Shown: positions 49,658 to 57,564, numbered from the stretch's first letter. The stretch: 64,000 nucleotides of DNA from Candidatus Fermentithermobacillus carboniphilus (GCA_018208355.1 CP062796.1:1706494-1770493), one strand, 5' to 3'. The notes: generated from the sequence alone by a model not told the origin. Numbers and translations: made by a program.

Positions 49658-50352
49658 ACATTCTGGGTGTAGAGATTAAAAAGGGATTTGCCGCCGTCGT
49701 TGCGGGAGGAGAGACTTCCGGCGGGGAGGTGAATGTCCTCAGGTCGGCCCTGAAGGTCATAGCCGCTGACTCGGGAGCCTCTTTCCTGAGACGGTGCGGC
49801 ATTGTCCCGTCCGTCCTGGTGGGCGATTTCGACTCATGTGACCGGGAGCTGGTAGAGGACTTCCGGTCCAGAGGCGTTGAGGTCATCGAACTCATGCGGG
49901 ACAAAGATAAGACTGACACAGAAGTCGCCCTGGATCTCCTCCTCGACGAAGGTTTTGACACAGCCGTAGTCCTGGGAGCTTTGGGTGGTGGGCGCCCCGA
50001 ACATGCCCTGGGAAACCTGTTCCTGATAGAGAAGTACTCAAGGTGCGGGATGGACGTTATATTGTGGAGCGAACGCACGAGGATTTTCGGGATTCTCGCT
50101 CCGCCGGGCAGGAGTGGAGGGAGTGCTGGCAGGAAGTTCTGGGGAAACCCCGGCGACTGGGTTTCCCTTTTCCCCGTGACGTCGCGTGTGGAAGGAGTCA
50201 CTACTTCGGGACTCAAGTTCGGGCTTTCGGGGGCGACGCTCTCGAGAGGAAGCACCCTCGGAGTTTCCAACGAGATGGTTTCCGAAGAAGCTTCCTGCAG
50301 CATTACCGGAGGCTTTCTCCTGGTTGTGGTCACCGGAAAAGAGTTCCGGTAA
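49654..50352 (+). CDS. thiN: Thiamine pyrophosphokinase
   Basis: A 232-residue kinase making TPP from thiamine and ATP. Motifs are VIAADSGASFL, LVGDFDSCDRE and the catalytic DKDKTDTEVALD, then GALGGGRPEHALGN. The C-terminal domain binds thiamine. It overlaps thiT by 4 bp, so uptake and activation of thiamine are made from one TPP-regulated transcript. Confidence 0.94.
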   Translation: MNILGVEIKKGFAAVVAGGETSGGEVNVLRSALKVIAADSGASFLRRCGIVPSVLVGDFDSCDRELVEDFRSRGVEVIELMRDKDKTDTEVALDLLLDEGFDTAVVLGALGGGRPEHALGNLFLIEKYSRCGMDVILWSERTRIFGILAPPGRSGGSAGRKFWGNPGDWVSLFPVTSRVEGVTTSGLKFGLSGATLSRGSTLGVSNEMVSEEASCSITGGFLLVVVTGKEFR

Positions 50353-50382
50353 TTCCTCGCGATCGGGCTTCTCCAACGGCAT

Positions 50383-51174
50383 TCACTGACCCGGGAGTTC
50401 AGATCTGGGCCTTCCCCTCGGGTCGTCCCGGGCGGGCTTCCCGAGACTCATGAGCTGGCCCAAAGGCATGAGCTCGTAACCCGCTGCCCTCAGATTCTCT
50501 ATTACCATGGGAAGAGCTTCATGCGTCTGTTTTGCCGAATCAGAGGCGTGAAAAAGGAGTATGGCTCCGGGGAATGCCAGTTTAGAAACCCTTTCCACGA
50601 TGTACGTGGCTCCCGGGTTTTTCCAGTCAAGACTATCCACGGCCCAGATGACCGTCTCGTATCCCAGTTCCCTTGCGGTCAGGACGACCACGTCATCGTA
50701 ATCGCCGTTGGGCGGTCTGAAATATCGGGGCGAAGTCTTGGTGACGTTAACCAGGATGTCGTGGGCGGACTTTATGTTGTTGCGGACTGACTCTTTAGAT
50801 TCCTGGCTTAGATTCACGTGGTCCTGACCGTGGCTGGCTATCTCGTGACCCTCGGAGACGATCCTGGTCACTATGTCCTTGTAGTGATTTGCCCAGGGCC
50901 CTGAAAGGAAGAAAGTGGCCTTTTGGTTGTAATTCTTCAGCACGTCAAGGACTTTACCGGGAGTTTTGTCGCCCCAGGATATGTCGAAAGTGAGGGCGAG
51001 GGCTTTTTTGTCGGTTTTCACATAGAATATGGGCATCTCTGACCCGGCGGAAATCCGGAGGTCGTAAAGTTCAACTACCGGCCGGACATCGTTCCTTGGC
51101 AGTCCGAGGAGAATCCCTGCGGCTCCGAGAAAAAGACCTAACGCGAGGAAGATGACTTTCTTGCGGATTATCAT
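50383..51174 (-). CDS. pdaB: PdaB-type sporulation polysaccharide deacetylase
   Basis: A 263-residue CE4-family protein with an N-terminal membrane anchor (about residues 5-25) and the NodB domain. The first motif reads ALTFDISWGDKTP, the variant typical of PdaB and not TFDDGP. HEIASHGQDHVN and YFRPPNGDYDD supply metal and substrate residues, and LLFHASD gives the late His. In B. subtilis PdaB is needed to keep spores stable late in sporulation. ATG at 51174 has GGGAGGA upstream. A terminator-like hairpin lies between it and the operon upstream. Confidence 0.85.
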   Translation of the reverse strand: MIIRKKVIFLALGLFLGAAGILLGLPRNDVRPVVELYDLRISAGSEMPIFYVKTDKKALALTFDISWGDKTPGKVLDVLKNYNQKATFFLSGPWANHYKDIVTRIVSEGHEIASHGQDHVNLSQESKESVRNNIKSAHDILVNVTKTSPRYFRPPNGDYDDVVVLTARELGYETVIWAVDSLDWKNPGATYIVERVSKLAFPGAILLFHASDSAKQTHEALPMVIENLRAAGYELMPLGQLMSLGKPARDDPRGRPRSELPGQ

Positions 51175-51188
51175 GGGTTATTCCTCCC

Positions 51189-51227
51189 GGAAAACCGGAG
51201 CCAGGGGTAGATTCTCTCCCCGGCTCC
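51189..51227 (-). terminator. Hairpin between the acidic-protein gene and pdaB
   Basis: On the minus strand GGAGCCGGGG pairs with CCCC-T-GGCTCC across a 10-nt loop, followed by GGTTTT. It would end or attenuate the upstream operon before pdaB. Confidence 0.6.
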
Positions 51228-51279
51228 TCGTATCCTCCAGATAATGATAGTTTCCCGGGCCGAAAGATATTACCGGACC

Positions 51280-52191
51280 TCACGGGCGCGAAAAGAGCGA
51301 TGTTTCCTTGACCCACCCTTTCCGTATTCCCAGCCCGGGTTTGTGGTAAGACCTGGGTTCTGGCTTTGGGCGGGCGGCTCTCGATTCGGTGATGATAGTC
51401 TTTCCGTCTGGAGAAACTGTGATGGATGTATCCTGCTTCGGTTCAGCGTCCGTTCTTGGTTTGGAGACGAGTTCTTGTTTTGGGGGCGTTTTTTGTTTTG
51501 ACAGGTCCAGTCCTGCCAGGAAATTAAAGAGCACTGTTAGGAGTTTCGGGTCAATCCCGAGACTTGCCTGAAGCTCGGATTTTGACCCCGAAGCCTCGGA
51601 TACGCTCTTACTTTCGGGGTCTTTAGCGTGCTCACCTGAGGGTTCGTCGGTCTCGCCCGGAGAGGGAGCATCTGGGCTCGAGGGACATTCAGTTATGGCT
51701 CCAGGTTCTTCTTTTTGGCCCTGCTTCTGGGCGGAGGTGTTGCGTCCGGGTCTTGAACTCTTCGCTCTGGACATGGAGGACATGACCTTGAGGAGCGCCG
51801 CCACCACGTTTGGATCAAGGCCGCCTTCGCGCTGTCCCACGAGCCTCGTCACCGCGGAAAGCACCGATGCCACCTCGTCCTCCTTAAAAGCGCTCTGGGA
51901 AGGCTCAAGGCCCGGTGTCATGCCTGACAACGCTGATACGATATTTGCGATGGTAGACGGGACCGGCCTTGTTCCGGGTTCTTCTTCCCCTGCAGAGGGG
52001 GCGGTATTCTGACTCAGCGAGGGAGATACCTCACCGGCAGAACTTTCGGCGCCGTAGAACGCGTCCACGATACCCAGGAGGTTCAAGAGAGCCAGGATAC
52101 CTGCCTTTTCCCTCATTTTCATCGGTGTCTGGCTTTGGTCCTCAAGGAGAAGCGACCTGGCTATTTCCGCGAGAGGATTTGTACTACCCAT
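51280..52191 (-). CDS. Acidic low-complexity protein of unknown function
   Basis: I do not recognise this 303-residue protein. It is rich in Ser, Pro, Glu and Lys. Short hydrophobic helices are scattered in it: PLAEIARSLLL, GILALLNLLGIVDAFYG, and two related segments, LDPNVVAALLKVMSSM and IDPKLLTVLFNFLAGL, that share a (L/I)DP start and hydrophobic spacing. The C-terminus is Pro/Lys-rich with TITVSPDGKTIITESRAARPKP. No membrane segment or signal is clear. ATG at 52191 lies behind GCGGAG and overlaps the YbaB-like gene by 8 bp, so the two are coupled. The operon position next to pdaB hints at a sporulation role. Confidence 0.6.
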   Translation of the reverse strand: MGSTNPLAEIARSLLLEDQSQTPMKMREKAGILALLNLLGIVDAFYGAESSAGEVSPSLSQNTAPSAGEEEPGTRPVPSTIANIVSALSGMTPGLEPSQSAFKEDEVASVLSAVTRLVGQREGGLDPNVVAALLKVMSSMSRAKSSRPGRNTSAQKQGQKEEPGAITECPSSPDAPSPGETDEPSGEHAKDPESKSVSEASGSKSELQASLGIDPKLLTVLFNFLAGLDLSKQKTPPKQELVSKPRTDAEPKQDTSITVSPDGKTIITESRAARPKPEPRSYHKPGLGIRKGWVKETSLFSRP

Positions 52192-52531
52192 TGACTCCGC
52201 TCCGGCCAAAGAAATTGCCAAATTCCGGAGGCACCTGCCCACCGAAGACTCCCCCGATCTCGGTCCTCAAAAGTTTCCGGGCTTCCTTTATGGCGTTGTT
52301 CACGGCCTCCGCTATGACGTTCTCTAGCGTCGCGAGGTCATAGGTTCTTGCGGCCAGTTTTTCCCTGTCTATGTGAATCTTCTGTATATTAAACCAGATA
52401 TCGCTCGTGGCAGTCACAAGCCCCGATCCCGCTTCGCCCTGGACGAGTTTATCCTGTAAGCCGGAAAGCCGGGAGTTTACCTCAGACTCAATCCTTTCCA
52501 TCTGCATCAAAAGACTCGCCAGATTCTGCAC
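52184..52531 (-). CDS. YbaB/EbfC-like nucleoid-associated protein (divergent)
   Basis: About 115 residues with the YbaB layout: an N-terminal helix (LASLLMQMERIESEVNSRL), the strand segment QGEAGSGLVTATSDIWFNIQ, DREKLAARTYDLATLENVI, a long helix VAEAVNNAIKEARKLL-like, and a Gly/Pro/Phe-rich end. Housekeeping YbaB sits beside dnaX and recR; this copy does not, and it diverges in the strand region. I chose the GTG at 52531 because GGAGGG lies 6 nt upstream; an in-frame GTG at 52555 encodes that site. It is the third gene of an operon with two small membrane proteins. Confidence 0.65.
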   Translation of the reverse strand: MQNLASLLMQMERIESEVNSRLSGLQDKLVQGEAGSGLVTATSDIWFNIQKIHIDREKLAARTYDLATLENVIAEAVNNAIKEARKLLRTEIGGVFGGQVPPEFGNFFGRSGVNG

Positions 52532-52590
52532 AATACTCCCTCCAGTCACGTTCACTGCTGCATCTTATGCCGTTTCCAGTCTGCATGGTG

Positions 52591-52857
52591 TCAGGATTTC
52601 GTCTTCAGTGAGAAAGACTTTCTGCGTTTGGGGAACGTGCCGAATATCGTTAGCCTGGGTCCCTGGAGCGTCGCGGGTTTGGGCTCCTTGCCCCTGAAAA
52701 GCGTCAACAACCCGATGGGAGACTCCCGAGTCGCCTCTTCACCCTTCAGTTTTTCTTCATCTGGCTTTTCTCTATTGAAATGACCGGCTGCCGCCAGGAG
52801 CAGTATCAATATTAAGAATAGCTGATACGGGTTTACTTCATGCCCGAGGATTTTCAC
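52591..52857 (-). CDS. Small single-pass membrane protein of unknown function
   Basis: An 88-residue protein I cannot place. One membrane helix (YQLFLILILLLAAAGHF) follows a short lead MKILGHEVNP; the remaining 60 residues are basic and hydrophilic, ending TFPKRRKSFSLKTKS. GTG at 52857 has GGGGGG seven bases upstream. It lies 13 bp after the previous gene of the operon. Confidence 0.6.
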   Translation of the reverse strand: MKILGHEVNPYQLFLILILLLAAAGHFNREKPDEEKLKGEEATRESPIGLLTLFRGKEPKPATLQGPRLTIFGTFPKRRKSFSLKTKS

Positions 52858-52870
52858 TATCTTTCCCCCC

Positions 52871-53155
52871 TCAGCCGGCGGGCCCGTCAGATTCGTGGGC
52901 CAGAGAAGCGGTCATAACCTGGGACAACCACACGACCACCAGGATAAGGAAAAGCGATATCGCCGACTCGACCCGAGCTGTCAAAAGACCTCTTGCCTTT
53001 TCGGCAAGGGTGGTTATCTCCATTCCTTCGACACCTGCGCTTGGTTCCTGGCATAGTTCTACCAGGGTATCTATCAGGCTACGGCCTTTTTGGCCGGTAA
53101 AGGGCTTCAATGCCGTTATGAGATCGAGGCTTTCCTTGGTTATCTGATGGGACAC
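52871..53155 (-). CDS. Small C-tail-anchored protein of unknown function
   Basis: A 94-residue protein without a recognised family. The N-terminal 65 residues are a soluble, mainly helical part (KESLDLITALKPFTGQKG, LVELCQEPSAGVEGMEI). A hydrophobic helix (AISLFLILVVVWLSQVM) lies near the C-terminus, so the bulk would face the cytoplasm as in tail-anchored proteins. GTG at 53155 follows a G-rich site six bases upstream. It is first gene of the unrecognised operon. Confidence 0.6.
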   Translation of the reverse strand: MSHQITKESLDLITALKPFTGQKGRSLIDTLVELCQEPSAGVEGMEITTLAEKARGLLTARVESAISLFLILVVVWLSQVMTASLAHESDGPAG

Positions 53156-53190
53156 TAGAGACCCCCCTTTTCGTTCCCGGTCATCACCAC

Positions 53191-53216
53191 ATAATATGAT
53201 TGGAAATGACTTATGT
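53191..53216 (-). promoter_or_regulatory. Possible sporulation-type promoter of the YbaB-like operon
   Basis: On the minus strand CATATTAT (53191-53198) lies 13-14 nt after an ATAA (53211-53214). The pair resembles sigma-E/sigma-K promoters (ATA ... CATAnnnT). The first start codon is 36 nt downstream. A poor sigma-A promoter is the alternative. Confidence 0.3.
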
Positions 53217-53321
53217 TCCGTGAGATTTTGCCCTTTTCTTGCCGGGAACAGCGTTGCCGCCAGTAGGCTCGAAGAGGATGGAAAAGGTATGGGGGAGAAA
53301 AGGAGAGAACAATAAGCGAGG

Positions 53322-53343
53322 GACTTTGTGACGAGGCAAAGTC
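53322..53343 (+). other. Leader hairpin before the dipeptidase gene
   Basis: GACTTTG and CAAAGTC form a perfect 7-bp stem with an 8-nt loop, ending 8 nt before the GGGAGGAG ribosome site. It could affect translation or mRNA stability; only TTT follows, so it is a poor terminator. Confidence 0.45.
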
Positions 53344-53365
53344 TTTCAGGGAGGAGCTATGCCGT

Positions 53366-54406
53366 ATGGGAATTTCATCGCTCTTACCGGAAAAGAAAAA
53401 GACTGCAACCCAAGAAGATCTCGAGATCCTGGCGGAGCGGGCATCCGAGCTGCACCGGGAGTCGACCGTCATCGACGGGCACGCAGGTACCCTTTTTGAC
53501 ATCGTGCACAACTTAAGGGATTTTGGGGAGGAATCGGATACCGGCCACGTGGACTTGCCACGGCTGAAACGAGGCGGTGTCCATTGCGTTTTCCTGAGCG
53601 CCTTCATAACTGACAGGCTGTGGCCTATCCGCGGGGTCAGGGCCGGGCTGGAATATGCAGACGCATTCAATAGACTGGCCGAAACCCGTGGGATTCGAGC
53701 TGTGAAGTCGTCCGGGGATATCGAAGAAGCCAAGAGTGCCGGGGAAATAGCGGTGCTGCTCTCATTCGAAGGAGGAGAGTTCCTTGAGGGAAGCCTAGAA
53801 GCTCTCAGGATGTTCTACCGGCTCGGGCTCAGGATGCTGACTCTCACCTGGAACGACCGGAACCTTCTCGCTGACGGGGCGGCAGTCTCCAAGAGCCGCG
53901 GCGGACTCACTCCCCTGGGTCTTGAGGTCGTAAGGGAGGCGGGAAGGCTCGGGATAATTGTCGACGTTTCCCACATCTCGGAGGCCGGTTTCTGGGACCT
54001 GGCGGAGATGGGCGAGTTACCGATAGTGGCGAGTCACTCCAACTGCCACAGGCTATTGGCACACCCGCGGAACCTCACCGATGACCAGCTGAAGGCTGTC
54101 GCCGCCACGGGAGGGGTCGTGGGGATATCCTTTAACCCGGAGTACCTTGTAGTTCCCGGCGAAGAAGCAACTATGTCTAAAGTGGCTGACCACATCTGTC
54201 ACGCAGTCGAAGTCGCCGGCGAGGAATACGTAGCCATTGGGTCCGACTTTGACAGCTTTTCGGAGAAAGGTCCGCAGCCTCTTTGCGATATAAGCAAGAT
54301 GCCCCTTCTCACAGAGGAACTTCTGAGAAGAGGAATGCCGGGCAAAACCATAACCGGGATCCTCGGGGGCAACTGGTTGAGAGTCCTCAGGGCTGTGATA
54401 GGGTGA
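53366..54406 (+). CDS. Membrane dipeptidase family protein (M19)
   Basis: A 346-residue TIM-barrel metallopeptidase of the renal dipeptidase type. Zinc-site residues seen are H39 (VIDGHAGTL), the bridging Glu (SFEGGEFL), VDVSHISEAGF and ASHSNCHRL for the two His, and GSDFDSF near the end. The usual H-x-D pair is H-x-G here: the Asp two residues after H39 is Gly41. Family members cleave dipeptides, including D-containing ones. ATG at 53366 is in frame with the family; GGGAGGAG lies upstream, with an out-of-frame ATG between. Its end overlaps mobA by 4 bp. Confidence 0.88.
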   Translation: MGISSLLPEKKKTATQEDLEILAERASELHRESTVIDGHAGTLFDIVHNLRDFGEESDTGHVDLPRLKRGGVHCVFLSAFITDRLWPIRGVRAGLEYADAFNRLAETRGIRAVKSSGDIEEAKSAGEIAVLLSFEGGEFLEGSLEALRMFYRLGLRMLTLTWNDRNLLADGAAVSKSRGGLTPLGLEVVREAGRLGIIVDVSHISEAGFWDLAEMGELPIVASHSNCHRLLAHPRNLTDDQLKAVAATGGVVGISFNPEYLVVPGEEATMSKVADHICHAVEVAGEEYVAIGSDFDSFSEKGPQPLCDISKMPLLTEELLRRGMPGKTITGILGGNWLRVLRAVIG

Positions 54407-55104
54407 ACCATTCTGGAGGGTCTACGGATATTGAACCCTGGTCGGCGGCGATAATCGCAGGCGGATACTCCAAAAGGTTCGGCGGGTTCAAACCGCTGGC
54501 CCGACTCGGACAGGACTCCATCTTGAGGCGGGTCGCCCAAGCTGTCTTCCCGCCGTCCGGAGACCTCATGGTGGCGCTCCGGCCGGGCGAAAGCCCCCGG
54601 GAATATGGAGATTTGGAGGAAAAAATCGCTTTTGAACTCCGGGATATCCCTTTCAGGATTGTGTACGATACCCCTGGAGAAAGGAACCCTTCTGCGGGGA
54701 TTGAGGCTGCCCTCTTGAACGCCCGGCACGAACGCGTTGCGATTGCCGCGTCCGACATGCCTTTTTTGGCAGGCGGCTTGTTTCGGGCAATGAGCCGGCT
54801 CATCGGTGACAGCTGGCTGGCCATCCCGTACTACGACGGCTTTTACGAACCGCTGTGTGCCGTTTATTCGAAGGCGGCGTTGACTCTCATTTCCGAATAC
54901 CGCAAAAAGCCGAAGGGCCCGATCTGGAAAGTATTCGAGGAGTCCGGCGCGCCGATCGTGACTATCTCAAAAGAGATCATCAGAGAATTTGGTCCCGAGC
55001 GAGTGCTTTTCTTCAATGTCAATACCGGTGAAGATCTCAAAGAGGCCGAAAGGATACTGAAAACACATGGCTCTAGTTACTTGAATCTAACTTACTGTTA
55101 TTAG
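54403..55104 (+). CDS. mobA: Molybdenum cofactor guanylyltransferase-like nucleotidyltransferase
   Basis: A 233-residue nucleotidyltransferase of the MobA type. The GTP site is AAIIAGGYSKRFGGFKPL, followed by VYDTPGERNPSAGIEAALL and AIAASDMPFLAGGLF, then YDGFYEPLCAVYSKAAL. MobA links GMP to molybdopterin. No molybdoenzyme or other Mo-cofactor gene is in this window, so another NTP-transferase role is possible. The GTG at 54403 overlaps the dipeptidase stop (GTGA); a longer open frame upstream lies wholly inside that gene. Confidence 0.82.
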   Translation: MNHSGGSTDIEPWSAAIIAGGYSKRFGGFKPLARLGQDSILRRVAQAVFPPSGDLMVALRPGESPREYGDLEEKIAFELRDIPFRIVYDTPGERNPSAGIEAALLNARHERVAIAASDMPFLAGGLFRAMSRLIGDSWLAIPYYDGFYEPLCAVYSKAALTLISEYRKKPKGPIWKVFEESGAPIVTISKEIIREFGPERVLFFNVNTGEDLKEAERILKTHGSSYLNLTYCY

Positions 55105-55162
55105 GCCGGGCCGCTTTTCGTCGTGAATAACTTTTGGTTGCCATGGTTAGGGAGGTTGTGTC

Positions 55163-56725
55163 ATGAAGGTACTTGTCTCGATGAACGCGTTCAAAGGAAG
55201 CCTTTCCGCGAAAGAAGCATGTTCTCTGGTCGCCCAGGGCTTTTTGTGCGGATATCCGGAAGCCGTTGTATCTGAAAGACCCCTGGCCGACGGGGGAGAC
55301 GGTACGGTTGACGTCCTCCTTGAGGCGCTTGGGGGATACCCGGAGACCGTGGAAGTTACGGGGCCATACGGAGACCCGGTGCGTGCCCGAGTCGGCATAG
55401 TGGACGGAGGCAAAACTGTGATCATAGAAAGTGCCTCCTGTTCAGGGCTTGCGCTCGTTCCTCCCGAAAAGAGGGACGTGTACAGGGCGCACAGTCGCGG
55501 CGTCGGGGAGCTTTTGAGGTGGGCGGCGCTCCGGGGAGCCAGGCGCATCATCGTGGGGATCGGCGGTACCGCCATGAACGATGGTGGAATCGGCATGGCC
55601 CAAGCGGCGGGGGCACTGATCAGGGATGCCGATGGTCGGGATGTTCCACCAGGGATCCCGGGGCTTTTCAGCGTGGCTTCTGTGGCTTTGGGGAGCATTC
55701 CGGATACGTTCAGGGACATTCAAGTGATCGGGATATCTGACGTCAGTAACCCTCTTGTGGGACCCGAGGGCGCCACTGCGGTATACGGGCCCCAAAAAGG
55801 CATAAACCCTTCCGAAATAGATGCGGTAGACAGGGAAATGAAGAGGTATGCGGAGATACTCGGACGGGACCTGGGTCGCAACCCGTGTGACCTCCCGATG
55901 GCCGGAGCGGGCGGCGGTCTCGGTGGAGCCCTTTGGGCGTTCTTTGGAGCGAAGCTTGTAGATGGAGCCAGGTTCATCCTGGAAGAGACGGGCGTCCTCG
56001 AGGAAATGGACGAGTGTGACCTGGTGCTGACGGGTGAAGGGACGGTGGACTCACAGACGAAGAAGGGTAAGGTACCTTTCGCGGTTGCCTCTGCTGCGGC
56101 CGAAAGATCAATCCCGGTAATAGTCATTGCCGGGGGACTGGCCGACGACGTTATCGCGGAACATCCTGCAGAGTATTCGGCGATGTTTTCATCCACGGTC
56201 AGGCCTATGACAGTCCAGTCGGCCATGGGTGTGTCCAGGGAGACCCTTCCTTTCGTGGCAGAGCAAATCGCCAGGGTGGCCAGGATCTTTTCTCTCAGAT
56301 TTCCCTCGAGATCCGAAACGTCGGCCGGTGGGGTTGTGGTGAGGCGCGGACCTTCGGGTCCCGAACTCCTTCTCATTGAAGATAGGTTTGGCGTGTTTAC
56401 CCTCCCTAAAGGACACGTGGATCCAGGCGAGACCGAGGAACAAGCCGCCGTCCGGGAAGTTCTGGAGGAGACGGGGATAAAAGCTTGTATAAAAGGGGAA
56501 ATAGGCGTAACGAGGTACAGGTTCTTCGACGACCTCGGACGGCCTGTGGAAAAGACTGTCCGGTACTACCTCATGGAACCTTTATCCGAAAACCCCAGGC
56601 CCCAGGAAGGCGAGGTAAGCAAGGCTTTCTGGGCGGATGCCCGACAACTGTCACGCTACCCCACCTACCCCAATAACCGCGCTATTCTGGAAAAGGCTAT
56701 CCGGCGGGTCGAAGAGCTGTCGTAG
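55163..56725 (+). CDS. Glycerate kinase fused to a Nudix hydrolase domain
   Basis: A 520-residue two-domain protein. Residues 1 to about 375 are a type II glycerate kinase (MKVLVSMNAFKGSLSAKEA, LADGGDGTVDVLL, VGIGGTAMNDGGIGMAQA, AGAGGGLGGALWAF, LTGEGTVDSQTKKGK), which phosphorylates glycerate. Residues about 385-520 are a complete Nudix domain; the Nudix box is GHVDPGETEEQAAVREVLEE plus TGI, with all Glu residues in place. It resembles the Ap4A/ADP-sugar pyrophosphatase type, ending PTYPNNRAILEKAI. No stop or frameshift separates the halves. ATG at 55163 has GGGAGGT six bases upstream. Confidence 0.9.
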   Translation: MKVLVSMNAFKGSLSAKEACSLVAQGFLCGYPEAVVSERPLADGGDGTVDVLLEALGGYPETVEVTGPYGDPVRARVGIVDGGKTVIIESASCSGLALVPPEKRDVYRAHSRGVGELLRWAALRGARRIIVGIGGTAMNDGGIGMAQAAGALIRDADGRDVPPGIPGLFSVASVALGSIPDTFRDIQVIGISDVSNPLVGPEGATAVYGPQKGINPSEIDAVDREMKRYAEILGRDLGRNPCDLPMAGAGGGLGGALWAFFGAKLVDGARFILEETGVLEEMDECDLVLTGEGTVDSQTKKGKVPFAVASAAAERSIPVIVIAGGLADDVIAEHPAEYSAMFSSTVRPMTVQSAMGVSRETLPFVAEQIARVARIFSLRFPSRSETSAGGVVVRRGPSGPELLLIEDRFGVFTLPKGHVDPGETEEQAAVREVLEETGIKACIKGEIGVTRYRFFDDLGRPVEKTVRYYLMEPLSENPRPQEGEVSKAFWADARQLSRYPTYPNNRAILEKAIRRVEELS

Positions 56726-56763
56726 ACACCAGCATCCAGATATACCAATATCTGCAGGAACCG

Positions 56764-56772
56764 TGATATAAT
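56764..56772 (+). promoter_or_regulatory. Extended -10 promoter before the hairpin leader
   Basis: TGa-TATAAT, a perfect -10 with extended TG; no good -35 is seen. A start near 56779 would place the hairpin at the very 5' end of the transcript. Confidence 0.5.
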
Positions 56773-56781
56773 CTTCTCGCG

Positions 56782-56850
56782 AAGGGCCCGGTGGCCAGGT
56801 ACGGCAGAAGCTCGTCAAGCCGTTGCCGTCAGGCCGGGCCTTTTATATTT
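56782..56850 (+). ncRNA. Hairpin leader or short terminated RNA
   Basis: AAGG-g-CCCGG (56782-56791) pairs with CCGGGCCTT (56834-56842) across a 42-nt apical region that holds a second ACGGC/GCCGT pair. TTTTATATTT follows. Promoter, hairpin and T-run lie within 90 nt, just 22 nt before the next start codon. It may be an attenuator for the two genes downstream, or simply the terminator of the glycerate kinase gene. Confidence 0.45.
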
Positions 56851-56871
56851 CCCCGAAAGGAGAGTTGTTTT

Positions 56872-57564
56872 TTGGGTAACTTTGAAACCAGAAGATACCG
56901 GAAAAGGTTCGTGGTCTCCCTTGTGGTTCTCTTCATCATCGGGGCCGCATGTCACATGGTGTACCGAGCGGTCTTGTTCAAAGATAGTTATGTCTTTGTA
57001 ACTGTTGAGGAATCTTCTTCGATGGCCCTCGTGACCTGGCCCCTCGTTTCCGGGGATACCGGGGGTATTTTCATCGATGCTACTCAAAAGACTCTAATCC
57101 TGCCGCAGAGAAAAAATCTTCTGGGTGTGTCGCTGGGAGTGTACTACAGCGCATCTTCCCAGGGAGTGGGATTGACGGATAGGCTCTTATTCTCGAGGAC
57201 AGGCAAGGCTCAACTCAAGCTGGAGGAGCCTCTCTCGCTGAGGCTCCCGAACCTCAGCGGAGAATTGATCGAAGCCGTCGACAACTCTTCGAGAGTGCTG
57301 GCGGGCAACCTGCAGGTGACCAAAACCCTTCCTGACGGAAGCCTCCACATGCGCTACGGGGACAGGGAATTTTGGTTACGTCCGGGGGAGACCTGGACCG
57401 AGGTGCTAGCGTTGACGCCTGGGGGAAAGAAGAGGATAGAGCCTGAAACCTGGGAAGCGGAGATTGATGCCTGCCTTTGCAACGGGTATCCTGTGACCCG
57501 GATCGTCATCGCCAACCGGGGTCTTTGGCCCAAATCCGGCGTAAAGGTGGGGATAGACCGGTGA
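56872..57564 (+). CDS. Membrane-anchored protein of unknown function
   Basis: A 230-residue protein that I do not recognise. A basic lead (ETRRYRKRF) and one membrane helix (about residues 12-30) are followed by an extracytoplasmic, strand-rich domain with a Cys pair near the end (ACLCNGYP). TTG at 56872 has AAAGGAGAG upstream and starts just before the basic lead; the frame is open further up but through the hairpin. It overlaps the next gene by 4 bp (GTGA), so the pair is made together. Confidence 0.65.
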   Translation: MGNFETRRYRKRFVVSLVVLFIIGAACHMVYRAVLFKDSYVFVTVEESSSMALVTWPLVSGDTGGIFIDATQKTLILPQRKNLLGVSLGVYYSASSQGVGLTDRLLFSRTGKAQLKLEEPLSLRLPNLSGELIEAVDNSSRVLAGNLQVTKTLPDGSLHMRYGDREFWLRPGETWTEVLALTPGGKKRIEPETWEAEIDACLCNGYPVTRIVIANRGLWPKSGVKVGIDR

